64,000 bases of DNA from Thioflexithrix psekupsensis (GCF_002149925.1 NZ_MSLT01000006.1:667865-731864), one strand, 5' to 3'. Shown: positions 1-9,520, numbered from the stretch's first letter. A program made the numbers and translations. The notes: a model not told the origin generated them from the sequence alone.

Positions 1-803
1 AAATCATGATTCATTCTCTGCACCATCGTTGGGGTTAAATAAGCATATTTTGGCCAATAGCGCACTATCCGAATTGCCAGTGAAAATAAATGGGGAGAAA
101 TAGAAATAATGCGGGGCGAACGTTTTAAATCAAAAAAGATTTTTTCCACCATGGCGCGATAAGTTAAAGTTTCTCCCCCACTGAGATTATAACTTTGCCC
201 AAAAGTGCGCGTATGGGCGTAAATCGTCACGCAAGCCTGTGCCAAATCGTCGGCATGAACGGGCTGGCGCAATCCCTCTCCCGATCCCACCATGGGAAAA
301 AAACCAAAACGACGGATAAAATGCGCCATCACCGTCACCGTTTTGTCGCGTCCACAACCGTAGATCAACGTCGGTCTCAATATCGTACAAGGCAAATGGT
401 GCTGTTTAGTGTATTGCGTTAATGCCATTTCTGCATCGGCTAATTGTTGCGCAATCTGTTGTTCTTTAAAATAGGGCGAATCTATTTTGCTAAAACGACT
501 GGTAGAACTAAACGCAATCACCCGCACGATATTTTTATTTTCTAATCGTTGCAATAACGGCACTAATAACGGCAAAGGCGCGGCAAAAATAAGGCCAAAT
601 GCTTCGCTTAATTGCGGCGTATCGCGTGCCAAATCGCACACTTGCCATTGCCAATGGGAATATTTTTTTGCCTCTGGAAAAGGATCGCTAGGCATCGCAT
701 GACGCGACAAAGCAATGACCCGCTGTCCCGCAGCCAATAAACGCGGCAATAAAAAATAACCAATTTGATTACTGGCTCCAGCGACCAGTGTTATTTTTGG
801 CAT
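1..803 (-). CDS. NAD-dependent epimerase/dehydratase family protein (partial)
   Basis: Reading frame open from an ATG at 801-803 to the left edge, about 267 codons; the C-terminus lies outside the window. The N-terminus reads MPKITLVAGASNQIGYFLLP, a Rossmann beta-alpha-beta with a GASxxIG variant of the GxxGxxG dinucleotide-binding motif. Further in are FSSTSRF (the catalytic Ser region of extended short-chain dehydrogenases) and LRPTLIYG, the segment that follows the catalytic Tyr/Lys in nucleotide-sugar epimerases, then a PVHADDLAQA segment. The canonical YxxxK is not clean (YFKEQQIAQQL), so activity is uncertain. Such proteins act on NDP-sugars or as quinone-oxidoreductase-associated NDUFA9-like subunits; the substrate cannot be told. 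It is divergent from the CysZ-like gene that follows. Confidence 0.8.
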   Translation of the reverse strand, partial: MPKITLVAGASNQIGYFLLPRLLAAGQRVIALSRHAMPSDPFPEAKKYSHWQWQVCDLARDTPQLSEAFGLIFAAPLPLLVPLLQRLENKNIVRVIAFSSTSRFSKIDSPYFKEQQIAQQLADAEMALTQYTKQHHLPCTILRPTLIYGCGRDKTVTVMAHFIRRFGFFPMVGSGEGLRQPVHADDLAQACVTIYAHTRTFGQSYNLSGGETLTYRAMVEKIFFDLKRSPRIISISPHLFSLAIRIVRYWPKYAYLTPTMVQRMNHD

Positions 804-874
804 GAGCATGAGAAAAAAAGAGAAGATTGAAAAAAAATGGGTGAATTGGGTTATGATACGGCATTTAAGCGGTG

Positions 875-1675
875 ATGAACACTGCATTTATCGCATTTGG
901 TTTATTTCTGTTATCACTTTTTTTTAATATCATGTTCAAAGGCATTCATTATTTTTTAGCGGGATTGGGTTTAATTTTTAAGCCAAAAATCCGTCCATTC
1001 GTATTTATTCCCTTGTTGATTAATGTATTAATTTTCAGTATATTAATTTATTACGGCTGGCAACAATATCAACAAGGAATAGCATGGCTCACCGCTCAAT
1101 TACCCACGTGGTTAGCGTGGTTAGAAGTGGTTTTAATTCCGTTGTTTATTATTGCGGCTTTAGTGGTGGTTTTTTTCACATTTACGCTGGTGGCCAATTT
1201 TGTGAGTTCTCCCTTTAATGGCTTGTTAGCCGAAGCGGTAGAAAAACGTTTAACGGGGGAAGAATTACCCGCAACTTCATGGTCACAGATTATTAAAACC
1301 ATTCCCAGTGTGTTAATGACAGAAATTAATAAACTGCTTTATTATTTACGTTGGGTGATTTTGATTTTGCTATTGAGTTTTATTCCTGTGATTAATCTGC
1401 TGACTCCGTTTTTATGGTTAATATTAGGGGCGTGGATGTTGGTGTTGCAATATATGGATTATCCGATGGGCAATCATGGGATAAAATTAAAACAACAACG
1501 GCAATTATTATCGCATCATTTATTGATGAGTTTAAGTTTTGGTGGGGTGGTATTAGCGGCCATGCTTATTCCTTTTTTAAATTTGCTCATTATGCCTGCG
1601 GCCATTGCAGGGGCAACGCAATTTTGGGTGATGGAATTTCGCCCGTCGCATCGCACAGACACAAATTCCCATTAA
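875..1675 (+). CDS. CysZ/EI24-family integral membrane protein
   Basis: 266 residues with about six hydrophobic segments. The motif FKGIHYFLAG followed by PKIRPFVFIPLLIN matches the start of the EI24/CysZ family, and a second conserved block sits in the middle (FVSSPFNGLLAEAVE, then the TEINKLLYYLRW segment). CysZ proteins are inner-membrane sulfate uptake proteins feeding cysteine synthesis, and typical length is about 250 residues. The start is uncertain: GTG at 872, ATG at 875 and an internal ATG at 932 (giving MFKGIHYF, closer to the usual family N-terminus) are all in frame and none has a convincing Shine-Dalgarno. No cys genes are adjacent, so sulfate transport is inferred from family only. 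A SYLF-domain gene follows after 26 bases, probably in one transcript. Confidence 0.78.
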   Translation: MNTAFIAFGLFLLSLFFNIMFKGIHYFLAGLGLIFKPKIRPFVFIPLLINVLIFSILIYYGWQQYQQGIAWLTAQLPTWLAWLEVVLIPLFIIAALVVVFFTFTLVANFVSSPFNGLLAEAVEKRLTGEELPATSWSQIIKTIPSVLMTEINKLLYYLRWVILILLLSFIPVINLLTPFLWLILGAWMLVLQYMDYPMGNHGIKLKQQRQLLSHHLLMSLSFGGVVLAAMLIPFLNLLIMPAAIAGATQFWVMEFRPSHRTDTNSH

Positions 1676-1701
1676 TCAATACTTGTTTAAGGAGAAAATC
1701 A

Positions 1702-2379
1702 ATGCGTGCTATTATTTTATTATCTGTGCTTATTTTATGCGCTTTTATTCTGCCTATCAACACGAATGCGCAGAATTTATCTCATGAAGAATCTCGTTTA
1801 GAAGATGCCTTAGCGATTTTTGAAGAAAGCATGTTAGAGGAACGCGTGCCAGCGTCGTTATTAAAACAGGCTGAAGCCATTATTATCATGCCGACTATTG
1901 TCCGTTTGGCTTTGGGTATTGGTGGTAATGTAGGGCGTGGCGTTTTACTGGTGCGAGATGCGCAAAATGGCTGGAGTGCGCCTGTTTTTCTCACTTTGGG
2001 CGGTGGCAGTGCGGGATTGCAAGCGGGAATTAATGTCAGTAATGTGATTTTATTGTTTATGTCAAAAGAAAGCGTAAGTAACGTGTTAAATGGGCATGTT
2101 ACTTTAGGTGCAGATTTGGGTTTAACGGCGGGGCCAGTGGGCGCGGGCAGTGAAATTGGCACTGATTTTCACTCAGAAATTTATGCTTATTCGCGCAGTA
2201 AAGGATTATATGCGGGATTGGCATTGGCGGGATCAGTGATAAAAATTGATCACGATGCCAATGCCAATTTATATGGGCGTTATTTGCGTCCTGCGGATAT
2301 TTTTATTGCAGGCAGTAATTTAACCGTTTCTCCCAGCGTTTTTCGCCTAAAACAAATGTTAAATCACTATTCATTTTGA
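1702..2379 (+). CDS. Ysc84/SYLF lipid-binding domain protein, exported
   Basis: 225 residues. The ATG at 1702 is preceded by GGAG (1691-1694); longer upstream extensions run inside the cysZ-like gene and are rejected. Residues 1-23 form a signal peptide (MRAIILLSVLILCAFI, cleavage near NTNAQ). The body is a SYLF/Ysc84 (DUF500) domain: AEAIIIMPTIVRLALGIGGN, VGRGVLLVRD, GWSAPVFLTLGGGSAGLQ, then LGADLGLTAGPVGAGSE and YSRSKGLYAGLALAGS. These motifs are nearly diagnostic. SYLF domains bind phosphoinositides in eukaryotes; the bacterial versions are periplasmic or lipid-associated proteins of unclear role. The stop overlaps the 3' end of the convergent CbrA-like gene by 13 bases. Confidence 0.85.
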   Translation: MRAIILLSVLILCAFILPINTNAQNLSHEESRLEDALAIFEESMLEERVPASLLKQAEAIIIMPTIVRLALGIGGNVGRGVLLVRDAQNGWSAPVFLTLGGGSAGLQAGINVSNVILLFMSKESVSNVLNGHVTLGADLGLTAGPVGAGSEIGTDFHSEIYAYSRSKGLYAGLALAGSVIKIDHDANANLYGRYLRPADIFIAGSNLTVSPSVFRLKQMLNHYSF

Positions 2380-5126
2380 GGCGTAGAATCGGGCTGTTTT
2401 TTAGGCAAAGTGATAATAAAAGTCGCCCCTTGACCTAATTCGCTTTCAGCCCAAATTTTACCGTGATGATGCTCAATAATCCCCTGACAAATCGGTAGGC
2501 CTAAACCTGTGCCTTTAGGTTTACCCATTTGTTGATCTTCAACTTGATAAAACTTATCAAATACGCTGGTCAAATTCTCAGGCGATAAACCAGACCCATT
2601 GTCTTTTATTTCAATGCGCACATGCTCATCCATTAACAGTAAACGCACTGTGACTTTTCCTTCTTGTGGCTCACTGAATTTACAGGCATTAGACAGTAAA
2701 TTAATAATCACTTGAATAAAACGATCTTGATCCACGAAAGCCACCACAGGACGCACCGTTAATTCCTGCACCAATTCAATATCACGCTCACGGAATAATT
2801 GGCTCACCGCATTGCACGCATCAATAATTAACGTGCCTAAATCATGTTCATCTAAATGCCATTCCATACGTCCTGATTCGATTTTAGCCAAGTCTAATAC
2901 TTCATTAATTAAACGGGTCAATCGCTCGGCTTCTTTCACCACAATTTCTAAAAATTCCTGTTGTTGTTGCCGTTCCATATCGGGATTATTTAACAGAATT
3001 TCAGAAAAAGCACGAATAGATGTTAATGGCGTGCGCAATTCATGACTCACTGTGGCCACGAATTCATCTTTTAGCCGATCCAATTCTTTTAAGCGTTCAT
3101 TGGCCGCGCGTAATTCGGCAGTGGCGGCTTCTAATTCTCTTGATTTTTCCTCTAATTGGTAGCTATATTCTAGCACTTGAGAAGTTTCATCTAAAATGCG
3201 CATCACGCCTTCAACGCTCAACGTTTGTCCTTTGATAATGGAAGCCACCATGACATGGGCTGATGCCGAGCCAATTGCGCCCGCTAATAAGCGTTCTGCA
3301 AAGGTAATGAGTTGGGGATCAGTGGTCATTTCGCTGCTATCGACATTTCTAATAGAAGCGTAATGTTCAAAGGCTTGTTGCGCTCTGGTTTCGCCTAAGA
3401 AACGGACTAATAAAGCGCGCAATTCCTCAATGGTAATGCTACCGCCCCAATAATAAGATTGTCCTTCGCGTTTAGAGGTGCGAAAAACATCGACAAATAA
3501 CACCGCTTGCAATCGCTCTAATGTGCTTTGTCGAGACAGTAAAGAAACACCCACTAATCCGCCAACATTAAATAACATACTCCAAAAAACAGCGTGGCTG
3601 ATTTCATCTAAACCTTCCAAACCAAATAACGCATAAGGTTTTAATAAACCAATGCCAAATAAACCGTCATGAATAAAGGCTTCATCAAGCCAACCTGATT
3701 TCGCTAATGCAGGTAATAATAAAGTATAAGCCCAAATTAAAAAGCCACCAATTAAACCGACCATTGCGCCTTTATGACTGGCATCTTTCCAATAAATACC
3801 TAATAAAATGGCAGGGGCAAATTGCGCCGCGGCAGCAAATGACACTAAACCAATCGTCACTAGCGCATAAGATTCGCCAATAATGCTAAAATAAATATAA
3901 CCCATCAGCAAAATCATGACGATAGTAATGCGGCGAATAATTAATAATAAACCACTTAAATCTTCACGTTCAGTCAGCTTTAATGATTTAATGCGCAATA
4001 ACACTGGCATTACCAAATCATTACAAACCATTGTGGATAAGGCAATAGTTTCCACAATCACCATACTGGTGGCCGCCGATAAGCCACCAATAAACACCAA
4101 TAACGCCAAACTTTCTGCTTGCTGCATCATTGGCACAGTCAGCACAAAAGTATCTGGATCCACGCGGCTATCGGCAAATAATAAATGTCCACCCATTGCA
4201 ATGGGCAACACGAAAAAATTAATGGCTAATAAATACATGGGAAATAACCAACTGGCGGTTTTCACATGTTCTTCATTCACATTTTCTACCACATTAACTT
4301 GAAATTGCCGCGGTAAAAACATAATCGCCATCATGGCTAAAAAGATTAAAGAAAACCAATGCGTCAAGCCTCCATTTAAGCTATCTAAACCCATTAAACG
4401 CTCTAATTCTTCTTTTTCTGCGGCTTGCCTAAATAAATCCGCAGGCCCATCAAATAACATAAAAGTAACAAAGAATCCCACCGCTAAAAAAGCGATTAAT
4501 TTAACTAAGGATTCAAAAGCAATCGCGGCCACCATGCCTTCATGTCGTTCAGTGGCATCAATATGGCGCGTGCCAAATAAAATGGTAAATGCAGCCAATA
4601 ATAACGCCACATAAAAAGCGGTATCTGTCCAGAAAGGTGGGCTATATCCTGAAACGTCAATGACAGAAGAAAGTTGAGGATAATGATAAATCACTTCAAA
4701 ACTGTTAGAAACGGCTTTTAATTGCAAGGCCACATAAGGCAAAATACCAATCACCGCAATCACCGTAACTAACCCGCCTAAAAGCGTACTTTTGCCATAA
4801 CGAGAACCAATAAAATCAGCAATTGACGTGATGCGATGAATTTTGGCAATGCGGATAATTTTCCGCAACACAATCCAAAATAAAGCGGCCATTAATGTTG
4901 GCCCTAAATAAATCGGTAAAAAATCCACTCCAGAACTGTCAGCACGCCCCACACTGCCGTAAAATGTCCAAGCAGTGCAGTAAATCGCTAATGATAGGGT
5001 ATAAACGTAGGGATTGCTGATTAAAGAACGTCCTTGATCAGCCCGCTTATCTGCATAATAAGCAATCCAAAATAATAAACCTAAATAACCTAAGGAAACA
5101 AGGAGAATCACCCAATGTTGCAACAT
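2367..5126 (-). CDS. CbrA-like sodium:solute symporter-histidine kinase fusion
   Basis: 919 residues. Residues 1 to about 520 are an SLC5/PutP-type transporter with about 13 hydrophobic helices (for example YTLSLAIYCTAWTFYGSVG near the N-terminus). A soluble linker and a coiled coil rich in E, L and R (about 650-690) follow. Then comes a complete kinase core: H box FVATVSHELRTPL with His695, N box INLLSNACKFS, G1 IKDNGSGL and G2 KGTGLGLPICQG. This is the architecture of CbrA, which senses the carbon/nitrogen state and phosphorylates an NtrC-type regulator (CbrB). No receiver domain and no cbrB gene are present here, so the partner is elsewhere. It follows the small membrane gene on the same strand with 2 bases between stop and start, consistent with translational coupling. 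Confidence 0.88.
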   Translation of the reverse strand: MLQHWVILLVSLGYLGLLFWIAYYADKRADQGRSLISNPYVYTLSLAIYCTAWTFYGSVGRADSSGVDFLPIYLGPTLMAALFWIVLRKIIRIAKIHRITSIADFIGSRYGKSTLLGGLVTVIAVIGILPYVALQLKAVSNSFEVIYHYPQLSSVIDVSGYSPPFWTDTAFYVALLLAAFTILFGTRHIDATERHEGMVAAIAFESLVKLIAFLAVGFFVTFMLFDGPADLFRQAAEKEELERLMGLDSLNGGLTHWFSLIFLAMMAIMFLPRQFQVNVVENVNEEHVKTASWLFPMYLLAINFFVLPIAMGGHLLFADSRVDPDTFVLTVPMMQQAESLALLVFIGGLSAATSMVIVETIALSTMVCNDLVMPVLLRIKSLKLTEREDLSGLLLIIRRITIVMILLMGYIYFSIIGESYALVTIGLVSFAAAAQFAPAILLGIYWKDASHKGAMVGLIGGFLIWAYTLLLPALAKSGWLDEAFIHDGLFGIGLLKPYALFGLEGLDEISHAVFWSMLFNVGGLVGVSLLSRQSTLERLQAVLFVDVFRTSKREGQSYYWGGSITIEELRALLVRFLGETRAQQAFEHYASIRNVDSSEMTTDPQLITFAERLLAGAIGSASAHVMVASIIKGQTLSVEGVMRILDETSQVLEYSYQLEEKSRELEAATAELRAANERLKELDRLKDEFVATVSHELRTPLTSIRAFSEILLNNPDMERQQQQEFLEIVVKEAERLTRLINEVLDLAKIESGRMEWHLDEHDLGTLIIDACNAVSQLFRERDIELVQELTVRPVVAFVDQDRFIQVIINLLSNACKFSEPQEGKVTVRLLLMDEHVRIEIKDNGSGLSPENLTSVFDKFYQVEDQQMGKPKGTGLGLPICQGIIEHHHGKIWAESELGQGATFIITLPKKQPDSTPQNE

Positions 5127-5128
5127 GA

Positions 5129-5431
5129 TTAATCTTCTTCCTCCAAGTCGTCTAAAGCAATGCGATTTTCTTCAGGAGGAAGGTGGCTTTCTAAAGTGAA
5201 ACCCACCAATAAAATAAACCCAAACCAAACGCCAAATAAGTACCAATATAAAACAGGAATGCCTAAAAATAATTGCGGTGTTCCAAATAAGGATAAAAGC
5301 GGATAATTCAACAAGACTAATCCTGCCAACATTAAAGCGATTAATTGGCTGCGTTTACGGCGACGATGTCCAATGCCTAAGGTTAAATTTTTTTCCGATT
5401 CTATCGGATTTAAATCAGAAGGGAGACTCAT
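5129..5431 (-). CDS. small two-helix membrane protein (DUF4212/CbrX-like)
   Basis: 100 residues: a basic N-terminus (HRRRKRSQ), two transmembrane segments (LIALMLAGLVLLNYPLLSLF and VLYWYLFGVWFGFILLVGF) and an acidic tail ending DDLEEED. Size and layout match the small subunits found directly upstream of SLC5-type symporters (YjcH/DUF485, DUF4212) and the small ORF in front of cbrA in pseudomonads. It ends 2 bases before the CbrA-like kinase start, so the pair should be co-translated. A role as an accessory subunit of the transporter domain is inference from context. Upstream lies a 202-base region shared with the divergent protease gene. Confidence 0.75.
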   Translation of the reverse strand: MSLPSDLNPIESEKNLTLGIGHRRRKRSQLIALMLAGLVLLNYPLLSLFGTPQLFLGIPVLYWYLFGVWFGFILLVGFTLESHLPPEENRIALDDLEEED

Positions 5432-5574
5432 TGATTTAAGCCTTAATTTAGGGTATAAATAAATTTAAAATACAGCGATCATTACCAACAAATCAAGTGA
5501 TAAAAGCGCAAAGCATATTCTAACTTTACATCCAGATCAATGTAACAATTTTATTTTTGCCCACACAATGGCTT

Positions 5575-5583
5575 TGCTATAAT
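5575..5583 (+). promoter_or_regulatory. extended -10 promoter for the aspartic protease gene
   Basis: TGCTATAAT is a perfect sigma-70 -10 hexamer with the TGn extension, 50 bases before the ATG at 5634. No good -35 is seen at the expected distance, which the extended -10 can compensate for. Confidence 0.5.
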
Positions 5584-5633
5584 TCTCAAGTACGTTAGCC
5601 TATTAAATTCTTTTTCATCAATAATTTAGGAAA

Positions 5634-6155
5634 ATGCCAATGCCTGCCTCTGAACAACGTATCGGTAAGTTTATGATTGCGATGGCATTTATTGCCATAT
5701 TGGGTCTATTGAGTCTTTTCTTTGATCAGGTTTTGGAACAGCGACGTAATCCAAATACCCAGCCTACCACCGCTTATCATACCGATGGTTACAAAGAAGT
5801 GGTGTTAATCCGTAATCGTAGTCATCACTATTTGACCACCGGACAGATTAATGGTGAGGATGTATTATTTTTGCTTGATACGGGCGCAACCGTGGTGTCG
5901 ATTCCTGAAAATGTGGCTAACCGATTGAATTTAAAGCGAGGTTCTCCCATGCTCGCCCAAACCGCCAACGGCACTATCACCACTTATCAAACTCAAATTG
6001 ATCAGGTGTCGATTGGTGATATTCGTTTACACGGCGTACGGGCTTCGATTAATCCTTACATGGAAGGCGAAGAGGTGTTACTTGGTATGAGTTTTTTAAA
6101 GCAATTAACCCTAATTCAGGAAGGTAATCGCTTGGTATTAAGGCAGCATCAGTAG
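5634..6155 (+). CDS. membrane-anchored retropepsin-like aspartic protease (TIGR02281 type)
   Basis: 173 residues. One transmembrane helix near the N-terminus (FMIAMAFIAILGLLSLFF, about 13-30) is followed by a short linker and a single-lobed clan AA domain. The catalytic motif is FLLDTGATVVSIP with Asp82, followed by LLGMSFLKQL near the C-terminus, which is the conserved second signature of this family. Such proteins dimerise like retroviral proteases and probably face the periplasm; substrates are unknown. Two ATGs (5634 and 5640) are in frame; AGGA at about 5627 fits the second slightly better, giving 171 residues. It stands alone, divergent from the kinase operon and convergent with the TonB receptor. 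Confidence 0.85.
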   Translation: MPMPASEQRIGKFMIAMAFIAILGLLSLFFDQVLEQRRNPNTQPTTAYHTDGYKEVVLIRNRSHHYLTTGQINGEDVLFLLDTGATVVSIPENVANRLNLKRGSPMLAQTANGTITTYQTQIDQVSIGDIRLHGVRASINPYMEGEEVLLGMSFLKQLTLIQEGNRLVLRQHQ

Positions 6156-6231
6156 TGAAATAGTTAACGTTTTCAGCAAAAAAATATGAGAATTATACGT
6201 CTAATTTAATGGCGCAGTTGAAATGAAATTT

Positions 6232-8499
6232 CTAATTTAACGTGGCGCGGAAATTTAACCAAAAGCTACGTTTTTCGGCGGGGATTAAAGAATTACGAAA
6301 ACCTAAACTGCGTTGAGAAAAATCATCTCCCGAATCGGCTTGTTCACCCCCCGGAAAATAATATTCTTTATCAAAAATATTTTTGACAGTGAAATTTAAA
6401 TCAAATATTTCCTGACGATAACCTAAAGAGAGATTTGAAACGGTGAAAGATTTGGCAGTTTTTCCTTGTTCTCTCAAGGGATTATGAGAATATAAAACCC
6501 GCTCACTGACATAATTAGTTCGCCAATTAATATACCAATCTTGATCAAAAGGAATATCAATTCCAAGATTAATTTTATGGGGAGCAATATCGCCTAATTC
6601 AGAAGTTTGATTAAGCCAAGAACGGGCTGTTTGATCGTAAGTAATGCTACTTGAAGATTCAGTGTAAGTATAATATAAATTACCGGTAAGATTGGGTGCG
6701 TTTTTGAACAAAGGATTGGGGTAATTAAAACGCCCGCGATATTCTAATCCTCGAATATTTCTCGTTCCCGCGTTTTCAGCTTCTTCTTTGACAACATCTT
6801 TGTAATATGCGGTAAATAAAGACAAATCATGTAACCAATGTTCCTGTTGGTGCATAATAATTAATTCTAAATTCTCAGCTTGTTCAGGTTTCAAATCAGG
6901 GTTGCCCGTGCGTCCACTCCAACCGCCCCACAATTGAATGGGGGAAGGTTCTTGAAATGCTTTTCCATACGATAATTTGAAAGTTGTTTCGGGTGAAAAA
7001 TGGTAAATACTTGAAACGCGAGGATTTATTGAACTTCCATACATACTATTTCGATCATAACGCACGCCCGCTAACCAATTCCATTTGTTTTGCGTCCATA
7101 ATGCTTGCAAATACATCCCCACATCACGGGTACGAACAAGGTTTTCTTCTGGCATAGAATCTAATGTTGATGGCGCAATAACCACAGTAGAATCAGTGCT
7201 GTGGAAAACCCCTGATCCTTGTCCATATCTGCCCGTATCTCCAGATTCAGAAGAACAAAAAGTTCCATTCCAATAAGAACATAAATCATAAGCTTTGGTG
7301 AGTGTTTTTGCTTCGTATTTTAAACCACCCGTGAAACGAAGTTCTTTAGAAAATTGATAATCATAATCTTGTTTGAATAAGCCGCTATAATTCAATGAAT
7401 TCCAATCCGAAATGCTCACATAAGAATAGGCCGATTTGTTTTCATTCCAATCGGGAACGGCTTCCACCCAATTTCCCCAAATTCGATTGGCATGATAGGA
7501 AACTTGGCTTTTAACGGTTAATTTGTCATTGGCTTGAGAATCGTGTTTGAGGTAAATTTGTTGGGCATCGTGTTTCCAGTACACATTGGGCTGCACTCGG
7601 TCGCCCGCGTAATAAGGCCCATAACCCTCACGAGTATCCCACGCAATCACGCCGAGCGCAAAATCACGAAAATGCACTTCACCTAAAACGCCCCAATCTT
7701 TGGTCGGATCAGAATATTCGCCATATTTCACGCCTTCATTTCCCAAATCCAATATTGCGCCCCAAGTATTTTTATTGTTAAGTTGCTCTGTTGTGAGAAA
7801 TCCCCAAGGCGCAAGCTCATCTAATCCTGCTTCGTTGCTGTGAAAGGTTTTTGCGGATAGGTTAAATCGCCAATCGCCGTGCTTTCCTTGAATATGGGCT
7901 TCCGCGCCGCGTGATTGATAACTGCCTAATTGGGTTGAAATATTTACGCGTGTTTCGCCATTTTTTAACGATCCGCCGTCTTCGGTAATCAAATTGATAA
8001 TTCCCAAAAACGCATTTGGGCCATACACCGCGCTGGTCGGGCCGTATAAAACCTCAATTTGTTTTAATCCGCCGATGGGATATTGACGTGAAATTTGCGC
8101 CCCGTGACTCCACAGGTGATTATCGACAATTCCGTTGATCATCAGTAACATGCGCTGCATAAACGGCGTGCGATAACCACGTTGATAGGCCGTGACGTGT
8201 TGCGATGAACCCGTTTGCATCGTATCAAAACCGGGTAAATCCGCAAAAATCTCTGTTAAATTCGTATAACTTCGCCGACGAATATCCTCATCCGTAATCA
8301 CCACCATTGCCGCCGGCGCGTTACGCAAAGTTTGCTCGATTCCAGACGCGGTTTCAATGGTTACTTCTAAAAGTTGCTCTAAATCCATCGCCAACAATTT
8401 ACGAATTTCTTCATTTTTATCATCACCATGCTCCACCTCAGTGGCATAACAAGTCAAACTGAGCAAACTCATTAGAAATAAACTAAAATACCTCTTCAT
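6232..8499 (-). CDS. TonB-dependent outer-membrane receptor
   Basis: 755 residues. The signal peptide is MKRYFSLFLMSLLSLTCYA (cleavage about 19). The plug domain contains APAAMVVITDEDIRRRSYTN, then LPGFD and GVYGPNAFLGIINLITEDG-type segments ending near residue 175. The remainder is a beta barrel with alternating aromatic strands and the usual late motifs (SYGKAFQEPSP, GNPDLKPEQAENLEL, NIFDKEYYFPGG). It ends FRATLN rather than in the usual terminal Phe. This family takes up ferric siderophores, cobalamin, other metals or sugars with TonB-ExbBD energy; nothing nearby identifies the ligand. A GAGG Shine-Dalgarno precedes the start. No iron-regulated operator was recognised. Confidence 0.92.
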   Translation of the reverse strand: MKRYFSLFLMSLLSLTCYATEVEHGDDKNEEIRKLLAMDLEQLLEVTIETASGIEQTLRNAPAAMVVITDEDIRRRSYTNLTEIFADLPGFDTMQTGSSQHVTAYQRGYRTPFMQRMLLMINGIVDNHLWSHGAQISRQYPIGGLKQIEVLYGPTSAVYGPNAFLGIINLITEDGGSLKNGETRVNISTQLGSYQSRGAEAHIQGKHGDWRFNLSAKTFHSNEAGLDELAPWGFLTTEQLNNKNTWGAILDLGNEGVKYGEYSDPTKDWGVLGEVHFRDFALGVIAWDTREGYGPYYAGDRVQPNVYWKHDAQQIYLKHDSQANDKLTVKSQVSYHANRIWGNWVEAVPDWNENKSAYSYVSISDWNSLNYSGLFKQDYDYQFSKELRFTGGLKYEAKTLTKAYDLCSYWNGTFCSSESGDTGRYGQGSGVFHSTDSTVVIAPSTLDSMPEENLVRTRDVGMYLQALWTQNKWNWLAGVRYDRNSMYGSSINPRVSSIYHFSPETTFKLSYGKAFQEPSPIQLWGGWSGRTGNPDLKPEQAENLELIIMHQQEHWLHDLSLFTAYYKDVVKEEAENAGTRNIRGLEYRGRFNYPNPLFKNAPNLTGNLYYTYTESSSSITYDQTARSWLNQTSELGDIAPHKINLGIDIPFDQDWYINWRTNYVSERVLYSHNPLREQGKTAKSFTVSNLSLGYRQEIFDLNFTVKNIFDKEYYFPGGEQADSGDDFSQRSLGFRNSLIPAEKRSFWLNFRATLN

Positions 8500-8566
8500 A
8501 AAATCCTCTAAAATAGTGATGAGGAAAATACTGAATAAAATTATCCTAAATCTCAGGATTCCTCGT

Positions 8567-9502
8567 CTAATGATTATTGCTGTTAAATAAATCTAATTCT
8601 TGATGGTTTAATTCTTTATTAATTCTATCAGAAGCTATTTTAAAATAGTCAGGATTTAATTCATAACCGATATAATGACGCTTCATTTTTAAAGCCGCGA
8701 TTAAAGTGGTGCCACTTCCACAAAAAGGGTCTAAAACAATTTGCCCTTGCGTGGTGGTCATTTCTATTAATAACTGCATTAATTTTAAAGGTTTTTGGGT
8801 TGGATGCAATCCAATATCATGACTATCTGCGGGAACAGATAGGATATTATCTGGGCTGGCAATAAAGTGCAATAATCCTTTTTCATTAAAAGCTCCCACC
8901 TGATTTTCTACTAAATTACTGGCGACTGTACTCCCTATTTTGTAGGGTTTTGTAAACCATAAAATGGGTTCAAATCGGGGTCGTAAATTTCCGATTCGCC
9001 AGCCTTCCCATTTTTTAGCGGATAATTTGTCGCCACGCCGTTCAAATACAATGCTGACTCTTTGCGCTCGATGGGGTGCTTTTATTTTATCCCATGCAAT
9101 CATATCTTTATAAGTAAAACCCACATCTTCCATCGCACAAATACAGCGATGAACCAAGCGTCGTCCTGCAAAAATAAAGACAGATGCGCCGGGTTTAAGG
9201 GTTCTGTACCACTCTGTTGCCCAACGCATACACCATTCATAATAGCGAATTGGAATTAATCTATCTGCTTCAGACCATCCGTTAAGTGGTTTTCCTCTTT
9301 TCTTAAAAACCGCTCCTGCTTTTTCTTGAGCAGGACTGCTGCCTAAATAAGCCGTGTTTTTATTGTCGTGCAACACGTCCCATTCATCAATACCAATACC
9401 ATAAGGTATATCGCTTAATATTAAATGAATAGAGTCAGAATTAATCTCTTTCATTAATTCTATGGAGTCACCGCAAATTATTTTATTAAGAGGGGGAGTC
9501 AT
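8567..9502 (-). CDS. beta-class DNA methyltransferase (orphan, N6-adenine or N4-cytosine)
   Basis: 311 residues. Motifs come in beta-class order: catalytic motif IV as SDIPYG (residues 30-35) near the N-terminus, and the AdoMet-binding motif I DPFCGSGTT (258-266) near the C-terminus, followed by YELNPDYF (motif II region). HPTQKP just before motif I is also typical. The catalytic tetrapeptide is DIPY instead of DPPY; the Pro-Tyr pair is kept, so the enzyme is probably active. No restriction endonuclease gene is adjacent, so it looks like a solitary methyltransferase or the remnant of a restriction system. It lies beside the ParA/ATPase/DUF4435 block but on the opposite strand. Specificity cannot be read from sequence. 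Confidence 0.87.
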   Translation of the reverse strand: MTPPLNKIICGDSIELMKEINSDSIHLILSDIPYGIGIDEWDVLHDNKNTAYLGSSPAQEKAGAVFKKRGKPLNGWSEADRLIPIRYYEWCMRWATEWYRTLKPGASVFIFAGRRLVHRCICAMEDVGFTYKDMIAWDKIKAPHRAQRVSIVFERRGDKLSAKKWEGWRIGNLRPRFEPILWFTKPYKIGSTVASNLVENQVGAFNEKGLLHFIASPDNILSVPADSHDIGLHPTQKPLKLMQLLIEMTTTQGQIVLDPFCGSGTTLIAALKMKRHYIGYELNPDYFKIASDRINKELNHQELDLFNSNNH

Positions 9503-9520
9503 TCTTGCTTATTTAGCCTC

